DNA from: Nectonema munidae
Lineage: Eukaryota; Nematomorpha; Nectonematoida; Nectonematidae
Length of the DNA stretch: 64,000 bases
Reading direction: 5' to 3'
Assembly: GCA_030549495.1 (NCBI GenBank)
Contig: JAUIRK010000106.1
Span: 701,001 to 765,000, forward strand
The notes below the pieces were generated by a model. That model made no database searches and was not told the origin of the DNA. It saw only the letters and a program-made list of their open reading frames with translations. Of the stretch, positions 49,726 through 59,641 are shown piece by piece. Positions within the stretch are counted from its first letter, which is position 1. The number at the start of each line of letters is the position of its first letter. The translations under genes were made by a program, and so were the position numbers.

Positions 49726-49845
49726 TAGGTCATAAGCATGAAAAAAAAATTATATCATGTTTTGACTAATCGTTATTTTAAAAATGGCAGAGATATTTCT
49801 TGGAGTAACTACCGAAACTATAAATTACACTTGAAACATCTATCA
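49726..49845. repeat. Decayed direct copy of 50031-50185
   Basis: TTAGGTCATAAGCATG, TCATGTTTTGACTAATCGTT and, after a gap, CCGAAACTATA and CTTGAAAC follow the same order as in 50031-50185. The copy spans the junction between the outer inverted repeat and the inner transposon's TIR. It therefore probably arose by local duplication after that insertion, with a deletion of about 41 bp. Confidence 0.6.
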
Positions 49846-50082
49846 ATACGCTTTCCGTCATGTTAATAAAAACTCACATCATGAAGTTTATTTTTATCAC
49901 AAGTAGATTTTTCAAACATGATTGATACGATTTATTCAATTAGATTATTGATATTTTCGCTCATTTCCATCTTGTTATATTTATTTTTTTATAGATATTT
50001 ATAGTGAATTTTTGGTTGTTTGTCTTTTATTAGGTCGTAAGAATGAAGAAAAAGCATATCTTTCATGTTGCCGATCGTTAAA

Positions 50083-52034
50083 TGACATCGATTTTTTGAA
50101 AAATAAAAAATTGTATATTTTCATAAGAAAATTTCAGAAAAATGTCTTTGAACATTACTGAAACTATAGAACAGCGTTGAAACGGTGAAGAGGTTGGGTT
50201 TCTAGGACCAAACCCAAGACGTAGTCGCCCGTCATACACTTATTTTACTGGTCCTGGTAGCGCTTCCAAAATTCCATCACATCTTGGTGGAAACGCTCAC
50301 CATGCTCTTCCGAGTAGCCTCCGATATATGTGTAATTTCAGGGACATTCTGCAGTCCATCTCTTTGTAGCACTTGAGGAGATTGTCGACCAGTTCACGGT
50401 AGTTTTCTTCCTTGCTGTTACCCAATAAGCCCTGGACAACAGCAATGAGGCTGCGACAGGCACGTTTCTCTGGTGCCAACAACTTTGGAGAACGCAGGGT
50501 CCTGCATTAGCTTTTCAATTTGAAGCTCAACGAACACCCCTGCCTTTATTTTGGCCTCCGACAACTTTGGAAATACCGCTTCCAAATGTTTGAAGGCAGC
50601 GGACTTATGATCTAGTGCCTTCACAAATTGCTTTATGAGCCCCAGCTTGATGTGGAGGGGTGGCATGAAGATCCTCTCCTGCTCAACCAGCGGTTGCCAC
50701 TTGACGTTCTATTCGCTAATGACAAAGCCTGTTCTTGATAGCCAATCCTTCGTTTCAAGGAAACATGGATGTTTTGTGAAGCCGATTGGAAAGCTGTCAA
50801 AAAGCCAATCATCTTAAAGTATCCAATCACTTCCCAATCTTGCTCTTCGTACTTCACCAGGCCCAGCAGGTGCTTCACATTTTCATAGCCTTCCTTTAGG
50901 TGAACAGAGTGGGCGATAGGAATGCTTGGGTACTTGCTACCATTGTGCAACAGCACAAAAAAGTAGCCTTCAAGCTTCTATTTGAGCTGTCCACGAACAG
51001 TCGCCAGTTGCAGGGATCATACGGGAATTCAATTTCTTCAAACAAGCCATTGATGTCTTGACAATAATACACTTTCTCATCCAGTGTGAAATACTGAAAG
51101 AATGTCATGACGTTGTCTCTGTTTTGTTACCCGACAGTTTTCGTCCAAGTTCCATTGTTTGAACCTGGATGTCAGTAATTCTGCTTTTAATTTGGTGAGT
51201 CCTAGGCCTTTGATAAGATCATTGAGCTCCGCTTGGTTAGGGAAAAGGGGAATAGCCAGGTTATCATCTGCAACAAAGGCATCGCGTGGGCATCTTCTGT
51301 TTCGTTGCTTGAACTTGTGCGAGCATCTTTCGTGATCACCGTAGGAGGCTTGAGAGCTGGAAGCTCGTCAAAATGCATCACAGGACGAAGAGATGATGGA
51401 AGATCGGGGTAGTCGAACATATCCGTCTCCTTACCCCTACGCGGACACCTCACTACCACCATACAAAAGTAGCAGTTGTTTGTATGATCTGTTGGTTCCC
51501 GCCAGAATCTTGGCACGTCAAACTTCAGTTTTCGTTACTTCCCTCTGTACCACGACTCCAGAATGGACCGACAGCTTCCCCAAACCACATGTGGCGCCCA
51601 ACTCTAAAGTTCCTTCTAATACTAAACCTTCAACTATGGTGTACTTGACTGACTTGTCATTCAGAAAGACTTCGCAGACAGCAGAAGTTATCAGGATCAT
51701 CCTTGCAGGAACTTTGAGCAGAAGCCATCATGAGACAATATCTGTAAATAAAAGAGCAAATATAATAGGACGAGTTGAAGAACAGAAACATTTAACATAT
51801 ATCAAATGACTACTTGAATAAATCATATAAATCATACTTCAGTAAATGACATTTTTTTCAAAATATTTTCTAAATCACATAACGATCAACAATATGGTAT
51901 GTTTTACTTCTGATTAGCATATCCCTGTATGTTTCAACGCTGTCGTATAGTTTCAGAAATGACCAAAGGCATTTTTCTGCAATTTTCTTATGTAAATATA
52001 CAACTTTTTATTATTTTTCAAAAAATCGGTGTCA
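50083..52034 (-). mobile_element. Unclassified TIR transposon with a conserved unnamed protein
   Basis: The TIRs are about 102 bp: TGACATCGATTTTTTGAAAA at 50083 and the same sequence, with one change in the first eight bases, inverted and ending at 52034. They stay similar to GTTGAAAC at 50177 and GTTTCAAC at 51931. AA flanks both sides (50081-50082 and 52035-52036). Deleting the element restores CGATCGTTAAACCTTCGG, which matches the uninterrupted copy CGATCGTTATACCTTCGG (read inverted near 54920) apart from one base. That gives a direct empty-site proof of insertion. One minus-strand gene fills it. The superfamily is not known to me. Confidence 0.85.
50164..51731 (-). pseudogene. Protein of the unclassified transposon (broken copy)
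   Basis: Reading on the minus strand from the ATG at 51731, fragments in order are SCKDDPDNFC (zinc-ligand-like start), KLKFDVPRFWREPTDH with NNCYFCM, PSSLRPVMHFDELP, DINGLFEEIEFPYDPCNWRL, FVDSSNRSLKA, LLHNGSKYPSIPIAHSVHLK, MPPLHIKLGLIKQFVKALD, EAVFPKLSEAKIKAGVFVEL, SKEENYRELVDNLLKCYKEM and YSEEHGERFHQDVMEFWKRY. The last codons and stop (50164-50166) lie inside the left TIR. I remember this motif series from multi-copy predicted proteins in arthropod and cnidarian genomes, with no assigned function; I know of no Pfam name. Cys pairs near the N-terminus suggest zinc binding. It is split by several frame changes and stops. Its position as the sole gene between TIRs suggests it is the transposase, but no DDE triad is evident to me. 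Confidence 0.75.
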
Positions 52035-52815
52035 AACCTTCGGATTACGTACAATTTTAGTATAGCATCGATTACGGAGATATGGCAATTTACTCCACAT
52101 ACACTAATTAGTTATAATAAATTTAATTAAGCTAAAAATGTAAAAAAAAGTTGAAATTGTCATTTATTTTTCAAAATAAAAAAAAGTTTTTGTATTAAAT
52201 TTTTTAGTCGTTAGGGGATTCGAACCGGGTCCCTTTAAACACAACTTTCTCCATAATACAGCAATTGTAAATCTTTATGTTGCACATCAACTTCAGGTTT
52301 TTCGCCTTTATTTTATATTATATGCTGTGTCATAATCAAGAGTGCATCATATAATTTCATGATACTCAGACAGTTTGACCTTGAAACAACTTGCTTCAAA
52401 ATTGTTTACACATTGTGAACCTTCATTACGAAGTTCTTATTCATAAAACCATTATGCGAAATTTCAAAATGCATATGTTTGGTATTGCGTCAAACATTGT
52501 ACATTTGAAGTTCAAGGAAAATGAGTTGATTTCAATTGTCTTTGCATGATAGATAATAATCTATATAGTCAAAAAAGATATCTATCTATAAAATTAGTGA
52601 ACAAAATGAACTGGAAGCGGGTGTGTTAGAAGTATGAAGTATCAGCGTTTAATTGGTAATACATAAATAACCTTGACTTGAGTTTCATTCACTTCAGAAT
52701 ATAATTTTTGTTTCATCTCTGCTGAAATCAAATAATTTGTCATTTCATTTGATCATTATTTTCTTCCCAGTCGTCTTCTCTCTGTTTTTTAGTGCAATTT
52801 TATTTGTTCTTACCA

Positions 52816-54632
52816 ATGGAATCCGAACATAGTTCAAGTTCGTTCTTCGAAGAAACAACAGATTCGAATGAAACTTTTAGTAGTTTTGATTCAAGCGATT
52901 ATGAAATAGATGATAACTTGATTTCATCAGATCAAGTAGAGTATAGTTGGGAGCCCACGTGGAAGAACTCTATCTGAGAATATTAGAGACATCATAACTG
53001 TGCCACCTGGTCCTAGCTTCTGGTGAAACAGACATCTTAAAAATTTTCCACCTGTTCTTCACTCAAAGCATGGTTAATTTTATATTCAGAAAACAAAGTT
53101 AAAAATGCAACTCAATTATGAGTCACTAGTATAAAACACTACTTGAACATTTTTTATTTTAGAAAAGAGCATCCTAATTTAAAAACTACAAATTTCCTGA
53201 TGTGGATATAAGCCTGAAGACGTTCTATCGTTACTACAACATATTACATAAGCTGATCTCTTATCATAGCCACCTATTTTACCTGAAGAAATGTATTAGT
53301 TTAAATATTATTCCCGCTTCCATGATTCCTAAATTTAATACATTGTTTTGAAAAGTTTGAATTTTACAATTTATTGGCTTATTTTGGATGCTTACTTCAT
53401 ATCGCTCAATGTATGGATCAAAGAGTCAAGGTTACTGATTTATATAATGAGTCATTTGGAAGCCCATTTCTGAAGGCTGCTCTAGCAAGAGATATGTTTT
53501 TTTTAATTCAAATTTTTTTATGCTTTGATGATAAGCGTCAAATAAATCCTAGCGATAAGCTTTCAGCAATTCGAACGCTCCATGATCACTTTTATGACGT
53601 GTTTTCTTTGTACTGGACACCTAATTCTTCGGTTACAATTGACGAACAAATAGTTTGTTTCAGAGGTGGATATAAACTAAAAGTCTATGATCCTAAGAAG
53701 CCTGGCCATTATGGCCTTAAAATTTATCATTTATGTGATTCAGAAACGTTTTACTTTTTGAAACCTCAAATTTATATCAACGGTTTGCCTGATAAAACAT
53801 ACTTTTCTTCTTTTAAAATTTCTCAAAGGCTAATCAATGATACCAATCTCCCAAAAGGGTGCGGAATTTTTATGGACAGGTTTTTTACCTCTTTAGAAAT
53901 TGCTAAGTGGGCTCTGGCAAAAGACTACACAGTTTGCGGAACTGTGAGGCATACAAGAAAATTTGTACAAAGAGTTTTCCAACCTTCATATTTGAAAACA
54001 TTGAAACTAAATGAATGTGAATCGCGCACGATATACTGCAAAGAAGCCTCACTTATAGCGTACATACCTAAAAAAACACGCCAAACGTGATTTTAAAGTT
54101 GTTTATGTGTTGCCATCACAGCACAGAAAGCAAATGATCACTTCAAACAGATATGGTAAACCTGATTCCTTGTTGGTAGTACAATAAACATAAAAGTGGT
54201 GTTGACGTAGGAAACTGAATAGACAAACAGTACAGATCTTACAAGCCATGTCGAAGATGGACTGTTACGGCTTTTTCTAACTATGTTGATCTGTCTTGTC
54301 TAAATGCTTATGTAATCTCTAAACATAATTCACCTTAAGATTATCCAACAAAAATGAACAACGCAGGAAAGCTTTTTCTAAAAAAACTTGCCAGGTGTCT
54401 GAGTGAAGAGTCAATGCAAGTGAGAGCTTCAACACCTTAAATCAATTTAAAAACAAAATCTCTTCTTTCATTTTTTGAATTTAATTCTGTAGATGTTCCA
54501 TCATCATCTAACCGTAGAGGATTTTGCTTCAATTGTCTTCCTAAAAAGATTCGATCTACTAGTAAATGCAAAACTTGTTCCAAGTTTATTTACAAAGCCC
54601 ATTCAAACTTCACCTGCAATTCCTGCTTATAA
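52816..54632 (+). pseudogene. piggyBac transposase remnant
   Basis: The N-terminus from 52816 (MESEHSSSSFFEETTDSNET) is acidic, as is common for the family. The catalytic core is open from about 53371 to 54090. It contains the first Asp in SVTIDEQIVCFRGG, the motif KKPGHYGLKIYHLCDSETFY, and the second Asp in CGIFMDRFFTSLEIAKWAL. The third Asp region VDVGN.IDKQYRSYKPCRRW follows near 54200-54260 in another frame and contains a stop. The cysteine-rich C-terminus GFCFNCLPKK, KCKTCSKFIYKAHSNFTCNS ends at a stop at 54630-54632. Stops and frame changes near 52975, 54090 and 54215 make it inactive, but all domains are present. Confidence 0.9.
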
Positions 54633-55006
54633 GTTTTGCTTTCTGATACTTCCTTTCAATTGCCATTTATAAAAGTTTTTTTATTATACTTAATTTTCAA
54701 AAAATTTTAACGCCATCTATACAAAAAGTTTAAAAAAAATTTCAAATTTTCGATCTCATGCTTGAATGCATGTTATGAAAAAAATATAAATACCACTTTT
54801 AAAAGACTTGAAAATAAAGTGAAATTTACAAAGTACTGAAAAAATTTTGATAATGGAAAAATTTCTTGCAGTTATCATTTTAGTTTTATCGTGGAATAAA
54901 TTGTCATATGTTTGTAATCCGAAGGTATAACGATCAGCAACATGAAAGATATGCTTTTTCTTCATTCTTACGACCTAATAAAAGACAAACAACCAAAAAA
55001 TTCACT

Positions 55007-56674
55007 CAAACAAAATCTTTGTTACATTGATATCGCCCGCAAAGAAATCCCCGTTTTAAGAAAATTTTTTTCTCACTCTCAGGTCATTTCACTTACACCA
55101 CGTGATAGCGCTACCGAAATGAGGCAGGTTAACATTTTATAGCTTGTAAAAATCTTTTTTAATCTAATAGTAATTTGACTTTGAATGGAAAAAGTAAAAA
55201 AAATCGGTTCACAAAATATAATATATATATATGATTCGCTTGAAATTATTATATATTAGACAATTGATAAAGATTATTTATCCTTTAATTTTATTATATT
55301 TTTATGTTTATGATTTTACATGAGGCGTAACGTTCATAAAAGAGAGAACATATGCATAATATTACTAGCTATATATTATATATACATTGACAGGGGAAAA
55401 CCATCTTGAATATAAATATTGGATAACTGAAATCATATCTACTCAAGTCTTTCAATAAAGGAAGACAAAGGAGCCGAACCCTCTATGAAACTCCTGTGAG
55501 ATACAAAAATGTTTACGTTTTACCTAGTCCGGCTCTCTAAGAAAGCTTCCCTTTCGGACTTGGAAGCTGTATTTACTTCTAATTTCTAGATATATTTCAA
55601 CTAACGTATTATAAGAAAAACTATACTGAAATATTACAGATGCAGAAAGAGATCTATTTATACATATTTACGTAATATATGTTGACAATTATCAGAGTAT
55701 GTATTGAATGTAATACAGTGTGTTCGTCTTTGCATATGATATATAGAAAGAGAAGTAGTGCAAACTACTATTAGAATTACTATAGGTTCTAAGAAAGTTT
55801 CCCAAAGCTGAAAATTTTCTCTAGCAATCTCGTACATCTGTTGAATATGTTATACTAGAAAATATCTCCATTTCATGTAAATGTCATCCACTCACACCAT
55901 ACATTCATTTTACTTATTTATATACTTTATATATTCACTAATTTTATTAGTGCTTATTTTATTTATATAAATAATTTATGATAAAGGCATTGCTTTTTAA
56001 CATTTTTATCCGATAAAAGCATACGCCTACTGATTAATGTTTTATATATTCCTATTTCAAAACCCCTACTTTCAAACATATAAAAAGTAAAAGTAATATA
56101 CAAAAAATATTTTTTTTAGAATGACAAATTTAAATATTTTAAAAATTGTATTATGTATCCCACTAATATTGAATACATCTATAACTTTACACTTTTCAAT
56201 AAGTAGACTGATTTGGACTAGTTGATTGAAGAGTTGGATCAGAAACTAGATATCTTTCATTTGTTTTTTGACGATGGCGGTTTGTTTATACCTAGGCAAG
56301 GCTTCGTCAATGAAAAGACATCTATGATACCCTACCAACTTACCCTTACACTCATCAGAAAATATTTTATAATTAATAATATTATTGAAAGATAAAAAAT
56401 AAAATTTGGATAATATTTTTTAATATAACAATAACGAATTTTGTTGGTAAAAGTTTTTTTTATACAATCATTTATATTCTCATCTTATTCCATTTTGAAG
56501 CTTTAGGAAATGAAAATTTAAATAAATTATTATAGGAAAAATAGAAATAGTTCAGATTTTGACTATATATCCTTCCTAAACAACCATGTATTTTAAGTTG
56601 TCCAGATATAGGAGCCATCTTTCAGGCTTCGGCTCCATGTAGACAAATCCTCTGGCTCCAGCTCTTAACCCCTG
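55007..56674. other. AT-rich non-coding DNA
   Basis: I see no gene. A local inverted match, CCGGCTCTCTAAGAAAGC and GGACTTGG, lies near 55530-55570. The last 70 bases form the right end of the proposed hAT shell. Confidence 0.45.
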
Positions 56675-57059
56675 GTGGAAACTAATATAAAGTAGATTAG
56701 AAGAACAGAGTTACACTCGTGTTAAACTTTAAATATCCAAAAGATGACTTGTTAATCATGAAATGGACACTTCTCTAAAGAAATATGTAAAGATAATAAG
56801 TCCAGTTCTTTAGAGTACACTCAAAAATAATGTGTCGCTTTTAAACCAAAAATTGTCATTGTTAAATTTCATAATGACTATCTTATGCTGAATTTCTTTT
56901 GAGATGATGGGTGGTGTTATACGGTAAATATAAATTAGAATGTATATATGTTTTATTCATTACGAACAATAACATAAGAAAAAACATGGCTAAGAGCATG
57001 ATGGTGAAGGCTATGCATGCAGAAGCTGAAAAAGAAACAAAGCAGATGGAAAGAATGAG

Positions 57060-57253
57060 GGTCGGAGGGGAGGGGCGCCACCTTCTTGGCCCAACCAAAC
57101 AAAAAAAAAAAAAAATTTTTTAACCTTTGGAGAAAAAAAATGGGGTGAGAAAAAAACTGAGGTTCAATAAAGAGATTGGAAATGATCCCCACGGGCCCCC
57201 CCAAGAGAGGAGGGAGAAAAAAAGAAAGGGAAAAAAAAAAGGGGGAGGAGGGG

Positions 57254-57316
<63 letters not shown>

Positions 57317-57332
57317 AAAAAAAAAAAAACTA
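57060..57332. other. Homopolymer-rich block, possible sequence artefact
   Basis: Runs of A, T, G and C follow one another (for example AAAAAAATTTTTT near 57115 and GGGCCCCCCC near 57194), then about 70 A bases (57256-57329) with few interruptions. It could be the poly(A) tail of a retroelement, but the staircase of homopolymers also looks like poor-quality read sequence. Lysine-rich open frames here are meaningless. Confidence 0.6.
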
Positions 57333-57336
57333 TCAC

Positions 57337-58200
57337 CAATGCAAACTCACATCCTAAAATATTGAGGCTCACTTTTGATCCTAACCGGAACCACCTGGGG
57401 AATGCACAAAGAAACTATTTTAAATACTTATACAAGCAAAACACGCCCAATTTTGGAATATGGCTCAACAATATGGGGCAACACAATTTCAAAATCCAAC
57501 ATGGCAAAACTTCAAACAATCCAAAATACAGCCCTTAGAATATCTACAGGCAACACTTCAGACACAAACTCGCAACATTTGCACACAGAAACAAAGATGA
57601 TCCCTCTCAAAGAGCACATCAATATACACTCCTCCAACCTGAGCTAAGGCTGCCGATCCACTACATCCCCTTCATCATTTCTACACGGCGCCCAAACCGC
57701 AACGACACATGAAAAACACTGAAAACATTATACACTTATACACATGCCCACAAAAAACACACAAACATGACACAACCAACATCAACAAAACAATGCACAC
57801 ACAAGCAGTCACTCACTACCTCAAATCAATGTCCCCTAACCAATTGCTTAACGCGAATCCTCCTGAGATCCATCACACAGAAACTACACTACATAGTTCT
57901 ACGCGACGACTCCTTGCGCAACTCAGAGCAAACAAATCTCCTTTTCTCTTCGATTACCTACACAAAATCAATCCCAAAACACACTCATCACCCAACTGTC
58001 CTTTATGCAATGCACACAAACACAACACATTACATCTATTTCAATGTTCTCACATTCACACACAGCTCAAATCCATTGACCTCTGGACACAACCATCAGA
58101 AGCAGCCATCCTACTAGAAAAGTGGCGAACAAAACTAGAATCACTGCCTGACAAAGCTGAAAAACGCCTTAATCGCCTTGAGCTACCGAAATCAAGATGA
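57337..58200 (+). pseudogene. LINE ORF2 C-terminal part (Jockey superfamily-like)
   Basis: The sequence reads TTWGMHKETILNTYTSKTRP, ILEYGSTIWGNTISKSNMAK, LQTIQNTALRISTGNTSD and then, after a break near 57645, LRANKSPFLFDYLHKINPKT and the zinc-knuckle-like CPLCNAHKHNTLHLFQC, ending in a stop at 58198-58200. This is the region after the RT domain in Jockey-type non-LTR elements. The RT itself is missing, so it is a 5'-truncated insert. Its C-rich codon choice differs sharply from AT-rich neighbours. No poly(A) tail follows, because another LINE starts at once. Confidence 0.8.
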
Positions 58201-59581
58201 CAGCTCATGGAGGCAAACAACAAGAGAGTTTTTGAAAAAAGAATTAGGAAACGTGTTGAGATAAATGAAATTCAAATGGGTTTCATGCCCGGTAAAACCA
58301 CGATCGATGCAATTGTTTGAAAAACACAAAAAAAATGGATAAGGACTTGTACGCTGTATTTGTCGACCATAAGAAAACTTTTGATTGCATTCCAAGAGAA
58401 GTAATTTGGTGGGCTCTGAGAAAAAAAGGTGTGCCAGAGTACGAAGTAAAAGCAATAATGAAAATGTACAGCGATGCAAAAACTGTAGTACAAGTTGAAG
58501 GACAAATATCAGAGTGGTACAAAGTTGAAGTCGGTGTTCATCAGGGATCTGTGCTTATCCCGATACTTTTTGCAATTGTTATGGATCTACTTTTTGATGA
58601 TGTTGAAAAGTGTAAGAGAGAGCTTCTCTATGCAGATGATTAGTTGGGACGACGTTGGAAAAAGATATGTTAGTTGGAGAGAAGCACTGAGTAGCAAAGG
58701 GTTGAAGGGACGACGTTGGAAAAAGATATAGTTGGAGAGAAGCACTGAGTAGCAAAGGGTTGAAGATACACCTTTCAAAAACGAAAGCAATGGAATTTAA
58801 ATCTCGATGTTTAGATGAAGTTATTAGTAATATCGATCCATGTGCAGAACGCCATTCAGTGTAGTTTATGCAAGATGTGGGTCCATAAAAGATGTTCAGG
58901 TGTGCGTGGTGCGCTTATAAAGGTTACAAATTTTGTTTGTTGTATTTGCAAAGAAAAGAAAATTGATGAAGAAAATAAAAGACAAAGAATTTCGGTACTT
59001 AGGAGACGTACTTAGCAGAGATGGAAATGTAAAATTTGTGACATCACGGAGAAGACTCGCTTGGAAAAAATTCAACGACATATCTGTAGTATTTTGTAAG
59101 AAAGCGCTGTCTTTGAAGCTAAAAGGAAAGTGTTATGAGTTATGGGTGTGAATGTTTGTCAATGAAAAAATCAGATATCAGGCGTATGCAATCAACGGAA
59201 ATGAGAATATTGCGAATGATTTGTGGAAAAACGATCTTAGACAAAGTCTCAAATGCTGTTCTCAGGAAAATGACAGAAGTTGAAGAGATAAATGGATATC
59301 TCGAGGAGCAAAGATTGCGTTGGCTCGGCCATCTTGAGAGAATGGATGAACAAAGTTTGCTTAGTAGGGTGAGAGACTAAGTTGTGACTGGAAAAGCGAA
59401 GAAAGGGCGCCCCAAGAAATCATGGGATATGGAGAAAAGGGGATTCTCTCTGGAAGATGCACAACTGAGAAAACAATGGAGATGACGCTGCAAAAAATGA
59501 AAAAGTTCGACCCTGGCTAGCCGGGATATAAAGACTTTGTTCTCCTCCTGGAGACAAATGGATGATGATGATGATGATGAA
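58201..59581 (+). pseudogene. LINE (RTE-like) RT and C-terminus, 5'-truncated
   Basis: Motifs in order are IQMGFMPGKTTIDAIV, LYAVFVDHKKTFDCIPREVI, VEVGVHQGSVLIPILFAIV, LLYADD, then a PHD-like CSLCKMWVHKRCSGV...CCICK, FRYLGDVLSRDGNVKF, RRMQSTEMRILRMICGKT and LRWLGHLERMD. The 3' end is a short GATGATGATGA run (59560-59580), as seen in RTE-type elements. A tandem duplication of about 60 bp (58650-58760, ACGACGTTGGAAAAAGATAT twice) and several stops break the frame. The end lies about 60 bp from the FARSA stop codon, tail to tail. Confidence 0.85.
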
Positions 59582-59624
59582 CAATAAAATATTTTACATA
59601 GCATCAAGTTAGAAAGAGACTACA

Positions 59625-59630
59625 TTTATT
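59625..59630 (-). terminator. Poly(A) signal AATAAA of FARSA
   Basis: On the minus strand AATAAA lies about a dozen bases after the FARSA stop codon, giving a 3' UTR of only a few tens of bases and ending before the LINE tail. Confidence 0.65.
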
Positions 59631-59641
59631 GTCACAAAAAT

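Larger units (their letters stand above)
50003..55006. mobile_element. Inverted-repeat unit carrying a piggyBac transposase
   Basis: Bases 50003-50082, continued at 52035-52100 after an insertion, reappear inverted at 54880-55006. Shared words are GTGAATTTTT, GGTTGTTTGTCTTTTATTAG, GGTCGTAAGAATGAAG, CTTTCATGTTG, CCTTCGGATTAC and CAATTTA.TCCAC. The arms are over 130 bp. Enclosed are the piggyBac pseudogene (52816-54632) and, inside the left arm, the unclassified transposon. The expected piggyBac TTAA sites and CCC ends are not at these termini, so the arms may belong to another element that captured or was hit by a piggyBac. A tRNA-like B-box (GGGGATTCGAACCGGG, 52214-52229, minus strand) also lies within. 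Confidence 0.7.
49259..56674. mobile_element. Possible 7.4-kb hAT shell enclosing nested elements
   Basis: The left end CAGGGTTTCGGAGCCAGA and the right end, read inverted, CAGGGGTTAAGAGCTGGAGC are related. Both continue with GGAGCCAGA, ATTTGTC and TGGAGC in the same order. The flanks GTGAAAAC (49251-49258) and GTGGAAAC (56675-56682) agree at 7 of 8 bases, as for an hAT target duplication. Inside lie a minisatellite copy, an inverted-repeat unit with a piggyBac transposase, and the unclassified transposon at 50083-52034. No hAT transposase was recognised, so this would be a non-autonomous element swollen by later insertions. The two ends could also be separate small elements. Confidence 0.5.

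Noticed and set aside
52214-52229. tRNA gene suggested by GGGGATTCGAACCGGG
   Set aside because: Only a T-arm-like word is present; no acceptor stem or anticodon arm can be built around it.
57127-57538. Lysine-rich or phenylalanine-rich proteins of 76-139 residues
   Set aside because: They translate the homopolymer block and its complement.
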